Shown: positions 1 to 5,199 of the stretch, in pieces
How the letters are laid out: each line of letters opens with the position of its first letter
How positions within the stretch are numbered: position 1 is the first letter of the stretch
Source: Rhodospirillales bacterium Alpha_05
GTDB taxonomy: Bacteria > Pseudomonadota > Alphaproteobacteria > Rhodospirillales > Rhodospirillaceae
Assembly: GCA_001603335.1 (NCBI GenBank)
Contig: LUYR01000455.1
Coordinates: forward strand, 1-6,172
Reading direction: 5' to 3'
DNA length: 6,172 bases
Made by a program: the position numbers and the translations under genes
The notes under the pieces: generated by a model
What the model saw: only the letters and a program-made list of their open reading frames with translations
Told to the model about the DNA's origin: nothing
The model's database searches: none

Positions 1-231
1 GATCACCAGCGGCTTGGCGTCCTCGAGAGTCTTGCGGATCGCCTCGCCGCCGGGGACTTCGCCCAAGCCGACGTTGCCCGCGTTGTCCTCGAGAATCACC
101 ACGTTGCGGGTGAAGTAGGGCCCGTGCGCGCCGCTCAGGTTGAGGAGCATGCTGTCCTGCCCCGCAACCGGCACCACGCGCATCTTTTCGACCACCGGGC
201 TGCCCCTGCCGTACCCCTCGATCCCCGTCAT
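1..231 (-). CDS. gudD: Glucarate dehydratase, N-terminal 77 residues (cut by the window edge)
   Basis: GudD is a cytoplasmic enolase-superfamily enzyme that dehydrates D-glucarate (and L-idarate) to 5-dehydro-4-deoxy-D-glucarate. Reading leftward from the ATG at 231, the translation has the hallmark N-terminus of the family: PVVEKMRVVPVAG at 12-24, then NLSGAHGPYFTRN at 31-43 and GEVPGGEAIRKTLEDA at 57-72. From memory this aligns almost without gaps with residues 8-70 of E. coli GudD. Asn31 and His36 correspond to E. coli Asn27 and His32, which contact substrate. The start is supported by GGGAG eight bases upstream on the minus strand. The catalytic Lys, Asp/Glu/Asn metal ligands and His lie in the part beyond the window, so integrity of the whole enzyme cannot be judged. 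It is transcribed divergently from the transporter operon. The family call is very secure. GudX-type paralogues with altered activity cannot be excluded from the N-terminus alone. Confidence 0.95.
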   Translation of the reverse strand, partial: MTGIEGYGRGSPVVEKMRVVPVAGQDSMLLNLSGAHGPYFTRNVVILEDNAGNVGLGEVPGGEAIRKTLEDAKPLVI

Positions 232-239
232 CTGCGGTT

Positions 240-244
240 CTCCC
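240..244 (-). promoter_or_regulatory. Ribosome binding site of gudD
   Basis: The minus strand reads GGGAG here, eight bases before the ATG whose first base is 231. This fixes the gudD start. Confidence 0.75.
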
Positions 245-292
245 GAATGTGTGTTGTCCTACCCGTCGCGCCCGAAAAATCGCCCTCAGGTT

Positions 293-318
293 TTGCGCCA
301 GAATCCATGAAAGCGCAA
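293..318. repeat. Inverted repeat TTGCGC-N14-GCGCAA
   Basis: The arms at 293-298 and 313-318 are perfect 6-bp complements separated by 14 bases. The right arm overlaps the sequence ATGAAAGCG (307-315), which recurs at 456-464 as the left half of the LacI-type operator. The pair could be a protein site near the gudD promoter or a chance match in GC-rich DNA. Nothing assigns a binding protein. Confidence 0.3.
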
Positions 319-344
319 CCGCAAGTGCGATTTCCACAGGCATT

Positions 345-361
345 GGTCAGTTCTGCTGACC
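345..361. promoter_or_regulatory. 17-bp perfect dyad GGTCAG-N5-CTGACC, candidate regulator site
   Basis: The 6-bp arms at 345-350 and 356-361 are exact reverse complements around TTCTG. The odd centre and GGTC/GACC arms do not resemble a LacI-family operator, which has a central CG, so the window's own repressor is an unlikely ligand. GGTC-type arms recall operators of GntR-superfamily FadR-group regulators, a group that includes regulators of hexarate genes in some proteobacteria, but that link is inference. The dyad lies 114 bp upstream of the gudD start and about 200 bp upstream of tctC. A weak hairpin function is also possible. Confidence 0.45.
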
Positions 362-405
362 TTGATATTCAACCCGAATTGCCGAGGCGGCGGGCCGGAA
401 ACCGC

Positions 406-434
406 TTGACTTGCCCCGGCGAAATGATCCCAAT
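406..434 (+). promoter_or_regulatory. Candidate sigma-70 promoter of the tctCBA-garD operon
   Basis: CTTGACTT supplies a good -35 hexamer, TTGACT, at 406-411. With a 17-base spacer the -10 position is CCCAAT (429-434), matching only the last three bases of TATAAT, so the -10 is weak. Transcription would start near 441, placing the LacI-type operator at 457-470 just downstream, a normal position for repression by roadblock. The weak -10 makes the exact promoter uncertain. Confidence 0.4.
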
Positions 435-456
435 GGTAGAACGAAAAGTGGAGGTA

Positions 457-470
457 TGAAAGCGTTTCCA
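457..470. promoter_or_regulatory. LacI/GalR-family operator TGAAAGCGTTTCCA
   Basis: This 14-mer is a near palindrome centred on CG: the left half TGAAAGC and the reverse complement of the right half, TGGAAAC, agree at five of seven positions. It fits the generic LacI-family pattern TGNAANCGNTNNCA (also the shape of cre and PurR-type sites). A LacI-family gene closes the same operon, so the simplest reading is an autoregulatory operator controlling tctC through the repressor gene. It lies 93 bp before the tctC start and just downstream of the candidate promoter. Confidence 0.65.
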
Positions 471-476
471 TCGCCC

Positions 477-493
477 GCCCCGAAGAGTGGGGC
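477..493 (+). other. Leader hairpin 1, GCCCC-N7-GGGGC
   Basis: The arms at 477-481 and 489-493 are perfect complements with the loop GAAGAGT. The hairpin lies in the untranslated leader of tctC if transcription starts near 441. It has no following U-run, so it is not a standard intrinsic terminator. A 5-bp stem could arise by chance. Confidence 0.4.
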
Positions 494-499
494 ACGGAA

Positions 500-516
500 C
501 CCGGAAAATAACCGGG
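500..516 (+). other. Leader hairpin 2, CCCGG-N7-CCGGG, overlapping a Shine-Dalgarno-like box
   Basis: The arms at 500-504 and 512-516 pair around the A-rich loop AAAATAA. The right arm covers the start of AACCGGGAGG (510-519). The same box recurs at 545-554 as the true tctC ribosome site, so the left arm CCCGG could instead pair with 547-551. This makes two mutually exclusive structures possible, one occluding each site. The pairings are seen in the sequence; any switching role is speculation. Confidence 0.4.
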
Positions 517-554
517 AGGCGATGACGTCGGGTGCAGCGAAACGAACCGGGAGG
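510..554 (+). repeat. 10-bp direct repeat AACCGGGAGG (510-519 and 545-554)
   Basis: Two exact copies lie 35 bp apart. Each contains a Shine-Dalgarno sequence and is followed by an ATG: at 522 for the upstream copy (only two bases after GGAGG) and at 563 for tctC (eight bases after GGAGG). The duplication may be a remnant of a duplicated translation start or part of a leader-control device. Confidence 0.7.
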
Positions 555-566
555 ACAACCAAATGA
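522..566 (+). CDS. Possible 14-codon leader ORF coupled to tctC
   Basis: ATG at 522 opens a frame reading MTSGAAKRTGRTTK and stopping at TGA 564-566. Its stop overlaps the tctC start codon as ATGA (563-566), the geometry of translational coupling. GGGAGG precedes the start, but the two-base gap is shorter than optimal, so translation is doubtful. The peptide shows no run of a single amino acid of the kind used in classical attenuation, and it resembles no family I know. It may simply be a chance frame. A coupling or leader role is inference from position. Confidence 0.25.
   Translation: MTSGAAKRTGRTTK
549..555 (+). promoter_or_regulatory. Ribosome binding site of tctC
   Basis: GGGAGGA lies seven bases before the ATG at 563, an excellent match and spacing that sets the tctC start. 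Confidence 0.85.
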
Positions 567-1606
567 AGCGACGTCTGTTGGGAATGTGTCTGTTGGTGAG
601 CGCGGCGGTGGGCCTCGCGGCGGGGCCTGCGGTGGCGGCGGACAAGCCGATCTCCGGCAATCTGCGCATCGTCATCGGGTCGAGCGCGACCAGCGGCGAC
701 ACCTACCAGAACGCGGCGATCATCGCCGACGAACTGTCGAAGAAGCTCGACATCAATGCCAAGGTCGACGCCGTCGGCGTCAGCGCGGCGTTCCAGGCGC
801 TGTCCCGCGCCAAGGACGGTAGCACGGTGATGTTCTTCCACGACCAGTCGTACCTCGGCCACCTCTTGGGCCTGAAGGGCTACGACGACCTGTTCGCCAC
901 CTACAAGGTCGGCCCGACGATCTCGATCAATCCGGGCGACGCCTTCGTCGGGGTCAAGGACTCGAAGTACAAGACCATCGAGGACGTGATTGAGGGCGCC
1001 AACAAGGGCGAGCGGATCCGCGTCGCGATCCAGCCGGGCGGGGTTTCCGAAGTCTATTACGGCGCGCTCAAGAACGCGGTGAAGGTCCGCTATCCGGGCA
1101 AGGAAGCCAACATCGTGTCGGTCAAGACCGGCTCGCAGGGCGACAAGAACCAGCTCCTCTTCGACCGTCAGGCCGAGGTGATCCACGGCTCGGTGCAGGC
1201 CAACGAGCAGTACACCCGCCTCCCCGGCGACGACCAGAAGGCGATGCGCTTCCTCTGGCTGCCGGCGCGTAAGGCCACCATCGCCCAGGCGAACCCGGAA
1301 GGCATGGGCGGCACCAGCCGCGAGGAACTGCTGAAGTTCACCTCGCCGAACGCCAGCGTGACGCTGGACGGCAAGCGGGACTTCACCTTCGATAAGGAGT
1401 TCTTCTTCATCTACAACAAGGACATGGACCCGAAGATCGTCGCCTATCTCGACAAGGCGCTGTCCGAGATCTTTGCCGAAGGCAAGGTTCAGGTGACGAT
1501 GAAGAAGGCGTTCTTCATCCCGAACTTCCAGCCTTCGAAGGAAGCCGAGGGCTACCTGAAGAAGAAGGCCGCGCAGTCGCAGAAGCTGATCGAAGCGACC
1601 CATTAA
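563..1606 (+). CDS. tctC: TctC-type periplasmic solute-binding protein of a tripartite tricarboxylate-family transporter
   Basis: This 347-residue protein is the likely periplasmic receptor that hands substrate to TctA/TctB. Residues 1-25 form a Sec signal peptide: MKRR, a hydrophobic stretch LLGMCLLVSAAVGLAA, and AVA with cleavage after Ala25 or Ala26. The mature part starts with a beta-strand (LRIVIG, 34-39) and has QPGG (157-160), the SVKTGSQGDKNQLLF segment (186-200) and a helical C-terminus (288-347) consistent with the Bug/TctC fold. It is slightly longer than the usual ~320-330 residues. The family's usual N-terminal signature (YPxxPI...PGGxxD) is replaced by GSSATSGDT (39-47), so the family call rests partly on the tctBA genes that follow. 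The ligand is probably glucarate, galactarate or a related dicarboxylate, inferred from gudD and garD on either side; classical TctC binds citrate. It is first in the operon, where high output of a binding protein is expected. Confidence 0.85.
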   Translation: MKRRLLGMCLLVSAAVGLAAGPAVAADKPISGNLRIVIGSSATSGDTYQNAAIIADELSKKLDINAKVDAVGVSAAFQALSRAKDGSTVMFFHDQSYLGHLLGLKGYDDLFATYKVGPTISINPGDAFVGVKDSKYKTIEDVIEGANKGERIRVAIQPGGVSEVYYGALKNAVKVRYPGKEANIVSVKTGSQGDKNQLLFDRQAEVIHGSVQANEQYTRLPGDDQKAMRFLWLPARKATIAQANPEGMGGTSREELLKFTSPNASVTLDGKRDFTFDKEFFFIYNKDMDPKIVAYLDKALSEIFAEGKVQVTMKKAFFIPNFQPSKEAEGYLKKKAAQSQKLIEATH

Positions 1607-1612
1607 CCGCCC

Positions 1613-1648
1613 CGCGCCCGCCGCCGGATGGTCCCGGCGGCGGGTGCG
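1613..1648 (+). other. Strong hairpin between tctC and tctB
   Basis: Bases 1613-1627 pair with 1634-1648 to give a 15-bp stem (one G-U pair) with a six-base loop, nearly all G/C. It begins six bases after the tctC stop. No T-run follows, so complete termination is unlikely. Comparable structures after binding-protein genes are known to protect upstream mRNA from 3' exonucleases or reduce expression of the membrane genes, which would suit the excess of binding protein over permease. An ATG at 1628 lies in the loop and is therefore a poor start for tctB. Confidence 0.65.
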
Positions 1649-1659
1649 CGTTCGTCTTC

Positions 1660-1664
1660 GGAGG
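1660..1664 (+). promoter_or_regulatory. Ribosome binding site that decides the tctB start
   Basis: GGAGG lies five bases before ATG 1670. The other in-frame ATG, at 1628, sits in the hairpin loop and has no comparable site. Confidence 0.75.
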
Positions 1665-1669
1665 TGGCC

Positions 1670-2104
1670 ATGGTTCCCGAGTTCCTGCGCGTAACCATCG
1701 ACTTCGACCAATCCCACCTGTTCTTTCCGCGCATCGTCACCTGGATTCTCGTCGGGCTGGCGTTGATCGGGGTGGTTTCCCGCTCGCGCGCCTTCGTGCG
1801 CAACTGGGCGGGGATGTGCCGCGACTGCGCCGACGCGGCCAGGGGCTTCGACACCAGAAGGTTCGGCGCGACGCTGGTGTTGCTGGTGGTCTACGCGGTG
1901 GCGATGGACCGGCTTTCCGACGTCTGGCCCAACACGGGTTTAAGCTTCCTGTTCTGCTCGATGGCGTTCATGGCGGCGATGTCGCTGCTCTACGTCCACG
2001 ACTTCCGGCGCAAGACCCTGATCGTGATCGGCCTGTCGTCGATCCTGTCGCCGCTGGTGGTGTGGTACGCGCTCGCCAAGCTGTTCTTCCTCACCCTGCC
2101 ATGA
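1670..2104 (+). CDS. tctB: TctB-type small membrane subunit of the tripartite transporter
   Basis: This 144-residue protein matches the TctB family in size, position and membrane layout, although that family is weakly conserved in sequence. Four hydrophobic segments are visible: about 20-37 (PRIVTWILVGLALIGVVS), 66-80 (GATLVLLVVYAVAMD), 91-109 and 116-142. A cytoplasmic or periplasmic basic loop (38-64) separates the first two. TctB associates with TctA in the inner membrane and is required for uptake, though its exact role is poorly understood. The start at 1670 is preferred over 1628 because of the GGAGG site and because the upstream hairpin would otherwise be coding. Only 23 bp separate it from tctA. 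The call relies strongly on the gene order C-B-A. Confidence 0.85.
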   Translation: MVPEFLRVTIDFDQSHLFFPRIVTWILVGLALIGVVSRSRAFVRNWAGMCRDCADAARGFDTRRFGATLVLLVVYAVAMDRLSDVWPNTGLSFLFCSMAFMAAMSLLYVHDFRRKTLIVIGLSSILSPLVVWYALAKLFFLTLP

Positions 2105-2116
2105 CGCCCTGAACGC

Positions 2117-2120
2117 GGAG
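2117..2120 (+). promoter_or_regulatory. Ribosome binding site of tctA
   Basis: GGAG lies seven bases before ATG 2128, in the 23-bp gap after the tctB stop. Confidence 0.65.
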
Positions 2121-2127
2121 AACCTCG

Positions 2128-3624
2128 ATGGATTTCCTTGCCGCAATCACGCCGTTGGAACTCATGCTCGTGGTCAGCGGCGTCATGATCGGGATCGTGT
2201 TCGGCGCGATTCCGGGGATGACCGCGACGATGGCGGTGGCGGTCTGCCTGCCGATGACCTACGGCCTCAGCCTCAACAACAGCCTCGCGCTGCTGCTCGG
2301 GCTTTACGTCGGCGGGATTTCGGGCGGGCTGGTCCCGGCGATCCTGATCAACATTCCCGGCACGCCATCCTCGATCACCACCACATTCGACGGCTACCCG
2401 ATGGCGCAGAAGGGCGAGGCGGAGCGGGCGCTCAAGATCGGCATCGTCTCCTCGCTGATCGGCGGCCTGTTCAGCGCCGTGGTGCTGTTCCTATTCGCGC
2501 CCGCGCTCGCCGACCTCGCGATCAAGTTCTCCTATGTCGAGAAGTTCCTGATCATCCTCTTCGCCCTCACCATCATCGCCTCGCTGTCGAAGAACCTGTT
2601 GAACGGCGCGATCTCGGGCGTGCTCGGGATCTGGCTCTCGCTCGTCGGCACCTACGACCTCAACACCGGCGGCAATGGCGATATCCGCCTAGTGCCGGGC
2701 TTCCTCGAAGACATCCTGATCAACGGCTTCTCCCTCCTGCCGGTGCTGATCGGCCTGTTCGGCCTCACCGTGATTCTCGAGGAGGCGGCCAAGGGCGTGC
2801 CGCCCGAGCCGCTGTCCCACTTCAAGCTCGGCGACGGCAAGCCGTTCCGGTTCTCGGTGTTTCGCGGCCACTTCGGCACGCTGTTCCGCTCCTCCGCGAT
2901 CGGCACCTTCATCGGCCTGCTGCCGGGCATCGGCGGCTCGGCGGCCTCGGTGCTCGCCTACGCGCAGCAGAAGAACCTCTCGAAGCACCCCGAGCGCCTC
3001 GGTACCGGCGAGCCGGAAGGGGTGATGGCGTCGGAATCCTCCAACAACGGCCTTACCGGCGGCGCGCTGATCCCGCTGGTGTCGCTGGGCATTCCGGGGG
3101 ATTCCACCACCGCGGTGATGATCGGCGCGTTCACCCTGCAGGGGTTGCAGCTCGGGCCGCTGTTCATCGGCGAACACCTCGACTCCTGGCACGAGATCAT
3201 GACCAATCTCGTGCTCGCCAACATCGTGATGTTCCTGGTGATGTTCTTCGCGATCCGCCACATCGTGAAGGTGATCCAGGTGCCGAAGCACCTCTTGTAT
3301 CCGCTGATCGTGGTGATGTGCGCGGTGGGCTCCTACAGCGCCAACTCCGGCATCATGTTCGACGTCTGGACCTTCCTGCTGTTCGGCGTGTTCGGCTACT
3401 TCGGCCACAAGGTCGGGCTGGAATCCGCGCCGTTCATCATCGGCTTCATCCTCGGCAAGGATGCGGAGGTCTACTTCGTCAAAAGCATCGAATCCTACGG
3501 CAACCTCGCGATCTTCTTCACCAAGAGCCCGATTGCCATGGGTCTCTGGGTGTTGATCGCGCTCTCCCTCGGCTATGCCTTCTACCAGGCGTGGCGCAAC
3601 CATCGGCGGGAGTGCGGCGCATGA
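2128..3624 (+). CDS. tctA: TctA-type large membrane subunit of the tripartite transporter
   Basis: This 498-residue polytopic inner-membrane protein is the conducting subunit that imports the ligand delivered by TctC, driven by an ion gradient. It has the two related TctA signature blocks of an inverted-repeat membrane protein: GIVFGAIPGMTATMAVAVC (22-40) with INIPGTPSSITTTFDGYPMA (74-93), and GTFIGLLPGIGGSAASVLAY (259-278) with SLGIPGDSTTAVMIGA (319-334). EPEGVMASESSNNG at 295-308 is also typical of the family. Around a dozen hydrophobic segments are visible, and the length matches family members (about 500). The last base pairs overlap garD through ATGA (3621-3624), a sign of translational coupling between the transporter and a hexarate-degrading enzyme, which is the best local evidence for the substrate class. 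No frameshift or missing motif is apparent. Confidence 0.95.
   Translation: MDFLAAITPLELMLVVSGVMIGIVFGAIPGMTATMAVAVCLPMTYGLSLNNSLALLLGLYVGGISGGLVPAILINIPGTPSSITTTFDGYPMAQKGEAERALKIGIVSSLIGGLFSAVVLFLFAPALADLAIKFSYVEKFLIILFALTIIASLSKNLLNGAISGVLGIWLSLVGTYDLNTGGNGDIRLVPGFLEDILINGFSLLPVLIGLFGLTVILEEAAKGVPPEPLSHFKLGDGKPFRFSVFRGHFGTLFRSSAIGTFIGLLPGIGGSAASVLAYAQQKNLSKHPERLGTGEPEGVMASESSNNGLTGGALIPLVSLGIPGDSTTAVMIGAFTLQGLQLGPLFIGEHLDSWHEIMTNLVLANIVMFLVMFFAIRHIVKVIQVPKHLLYPLIVVMCAVGSYSANSGIMFDVWTFLLFGVFGYFGHKVGLESAPFIIGFILGKDAEVYFVKSIESYGNLAIFFTKSPIAMGLWVLIALSLGYAFYQAWRNHRRECGA
3608..3612 (+). promoter_or_regulatory. Ribosome binding site of garD inside the tctA 3' end
   Basis: GGGAG lies eight bases before the garD ATG at 3621 and within the last tctA codons. 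It supports the ATGA-overlap start over the frame's upstream extension into tctA. Confidence 0.7.
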
Positions 3625-5153
3625 CCGCGCCCGAGATCGCCTTGAGCGTCAAGGTCCACGCCGCCGACACCGTCGCGATCGTGGTGAGTTCCAAGGGCGC
3701 GCGAGCGGGGCAGGTCCTCGCCGACGGCACGGTGTTGATCGAGAACGTGCCGATGGGCCACAAGGTGGCGCTGGCGGATATCGCCGAGGGTGCGCCGATC
3801 CTCCGCTACGGTGAGGTGATCGGCCACGCCGACCGCGATATCCCCAAGGGTGCCTGCGTTACCGAAACCCTGGTGCGGATGCCCGAGGCCCCCGACCTCG
3901 CCAGTCTTTCCCGCGTCCGCCGCGCCGTGTCCGATGCGCCGCCGCTCGAAGGCTACACCTTCGAGGGCTACCGCAACCCCGACGGCAGCGTCGGGGTGCG
4001 CAACGTGCTGGCGATCTCGATCTCGGTGCAGTGCGTCGCCGGGGTGGTCGGGCACGTGGTCGAACGGGTGAAGCGCGAGTTGCTGCCGAAATATCCCAAC
4101 GTCGACGACGTGGTGGCGCTCGACCACACCTACGGCTGCGGCGTCGCGATCAACGCGCCCGACGCGATCGTGCCGATCCGCACGCTGCGCAACCTCGCGC
4201 GCAATCCCAACTTCGGCGGCGAGGCGATGATCATCGGCCTGGGGTGCGAAAAGCTCCTGCCCGAGATGCTGCGCTCCGGCCCGGGCGACCAATCCCCGAT
4301 CGTGCGCTTGCAGGACGCGGCGTTCACCGGCTTTGCCGACATGGTCGACGGCGTGATTGCCCAGGCGGTGCCGCGCCTCGAACGCCTGAACGCACGCCGC
4401 CGCGAAACCTGCCCGGTGTCGGACCTAGTGATCGGCGTGCAATGCGGCGGCTCGGACGCTTTCTCGGGCGTCACCGCCAACCCGGCGGTGGGCTTCGCCG
4501 CCGACCTGATCGTGCGCGCGGGCGGCGCGGTGATGTTCTCGGAAGTCACCGAGGTGCGCGACGCGATCCACCTGCTGGTCGCGCGCGCCGCCGACGACGA
4601 GGTGGCGGAGGCGTTGATTCGCGAGATGGACTGGTACGACCGCTACCTCGCGCGCGGCAGCGCCGACCGCAGCGCCAACACCTCGCCCGGCAACAAGACC
4701 GGCGGTCTCTCCAACATCGTCGAGAAGGCGCTGGGCTCGGTGGTGAAGTCGGGCTCTTCGCCGATCGTCGACGTGTTGAGCGCCGGCGAGCGGATTCGCA
4801 AGAAGGGGATGATCTTCGCCGCCACGCCCGCCAGCGACTTCATCTGCGGCACCCAGCAGCTCGCTTCCGGCATCGCGCTCCAGGTGTTCACCACCGGGCG
4901 CGGCACGCCCTATGGCCTCGCCGCCGCGCCGGTGGTGAAGGTGGCGACGAATTCGGCGCTGGCGACGCGCTGGCATGACCTCATCGACCTCGACGCCGGG
5001 CGCATTGCCACCGGTGCCGCGACCCTCGAGGCGGTCGGCTGGGAGCTGTTCCACCTGATTCTCGACGTCGCGAGCGGTCGCAAGCAGGTCGCCGCCGACC
5101 GCCTCGGGCTTCACAACGCGCTGGCGTTGTTCAACCCGGGGCCGGTAACATAA
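3621..5153 (+). CDS. garD: Galactarate dehydratase
   Basis: GarD is a cytoplasmic metal-dependent lyase of the UxaA/GarD family that removes water from galactarate (mucate), giving 5-dehydro-4-deoxy-D-glucarate, the same product as GudD. The 510-residue protein is close to the 523 residues of E. coli GarD. Residues 8-90 form an N-terminal SAF-type domain (GHKVALADI, RYGEVIGHA). PPLEGYTFEGYRNPDGSVG (107-125) joins it to the catalytic part. The catalytic part carries LDHTYGCGVAINAP (167-180), IIGLGCEKL (204-212), GVQCGGSDAFSGVTANPAVG (272-291), MFSEVTEVRDAIHLL (305-319), ANTSPGNKTGG (352-362), ATPASDFICGTQQ (400-412) and QVFTTGRGTPYGL (421-433). These agree with E. coli GarD nearly residue for residue from memory. 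The frame is open upstream to 3318, but homologue length, the ribosome site and the ATGA junction fix the start at 3621. Altronate dehydratase (UxaA) is the main alternative family member; the GarD-specific blocks make it unlikely. Confidence 0.96.
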   Translation: MTAPEIALSVKVHAADTVAIVVSSKGARAGQVLADGTVLIENVPMGHKVALADIAEGAPILRYGEVIGHADRDIPKGACVTETLVRMPEAPDLASLSRVRRAVSDAPPLEGYTFEGYRNPDGSVGVRNVLAISISVQCVAGVVGHVVERVKRELLPKYPNVDDVVALDHTYGCGVAINAPDAIVPIRTLRNLARNPNFGGEAMIIGLGCEKLLPEMLRSGPGDQSPIVRLQDAAFTGFADMVDGVIAQAVPRLERLNARRRETCPVSDLVIGVQCGGSDAFSGVTANPAVGFAADLIVRAGGAVMFSEVTEVRDAIHLLVARAADDEVAEALIREMDWYDRYLARGSADRSANTSPGNKTGGLSNIVEKALGSVVKSGSSPIVDVLSAGERIRKKGMIFAATPASDFICGTQQLASGIALQVFTTGRGTPYGLAAAPVVKVATNSALATRWHDLIDLDAGRIATGAATLEAVGWELFHLILDVASGRKQVAADRLGLHNALALFNPGPVT

Positions 5154-5187
5154 GCGGGTGTGCCGCGCGGCGAGCGCGGCGGGTGTG
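5154..5187 (+). repeat. 9-bp direct repeat GCGGGTGTG flanking a hairpin
   Basis: Exact copies occur at 5154-5162 and 5179-5187, 25 bp apart, filling most of the 46-bp gap between garD and the regulator gene. The copies bracket the inverted repeat at 5162-5180. The role is unknown. Confidence 0.6.
5162..5180 (+). other. GC hairpin between garD and the regulator gene
   Basis: GCCGCGC (5162-5168) pairs perfectly with GCGCGGC (5174-5180) around GGCGA. It has no T-run, so it is not a canonical terminator. It may partly reduce read-through into the repressor gene or stabilise the upstream mRNA. It stands ten bases before the regulator's ribosome site and leaves that site free. Confidence 0.5.
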
Positions 5188-5189
5188 AC

Positions 5190-5194
5190 GGGAG
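5190..5194 (+). promoter_or_regulatory. Ribosome binding site of the LacI-family regulator
   Basis: GGGAG lies five bases before ATG 5200 and supports this start even though it adds an N-terminal extension to the family core. Confidence 0.65.
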
Positions 5195-5199
5195 AGCGG

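Larger units (their letters stand above)
232..562. other. Divergent control region between gudD and tctC
   Basis: These 331 bp hold no convincing protein gene apart from a possible 14-codon leader ORF. The region is visibly less GC-rich than the flanking genes between about 270 and 470. It contains, left to right: the gudD ribosome site, a hyphenated inverted repeat TTGCGC/GCGCAA (293-298 and 313-318), a 17-bp dyad (345-361), a TTGACT -35-like hexamer (406-411), a LacI-type operator (457-470), two small hairpins (477-493 and 500-516) and a duplicated Shine-Dalgarno box. It must serve gudD leftward and the transporter operon rightward. I could not find a convincing -35/-10 pair for gudD on the minus strand. 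Confidence 0.8.

Noticed and set aside
124..459. A plus-strand frame of 111 codons across gudD and the control region
   Set aside because: Its first third is antisense to the conserved gudD N-terminus. The rest runs through promoter and operator DNA, and the product matches nothing.
1613..1648. Intrinsic terminator after tctC
   Set aside because: The stem is strong but no T-rich tract follows, and tctB and tctA must be expressed with tctC.
1628..1669. Upstream ATG for tctB
   Set aside because: It lies in the loop of a 15-bp hairpin without a ribosome site, while ATG 1670 has GGAGG five bases upstream.
347..1717. A long minus-strand open frame opposite tctC (456 codons)
   Set aside because: The translation is Arg/Val/Leu/Asp-rich with no domain, and it is the mirror of G/C-ending codons in tctC. 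The plus-strand product has a signal peptide, ribosome site and operon context.
2689..3603. A minus-strand open frame opposite tctA
   Set aside because: The His/Glu/Arg-rich low-complexity product is typical of antisense shadows of membrane-protein genes in GC-rich DNA.
3318..3620. N-terminal extension of garD into tctA
   Set aside because: The extra 101 residues are Arg/Leu-rich frame-shifted tctA sequence, homologues start at the SAF domain, and the ATG at 3621 has a ribosome site and an ATGA overlap.
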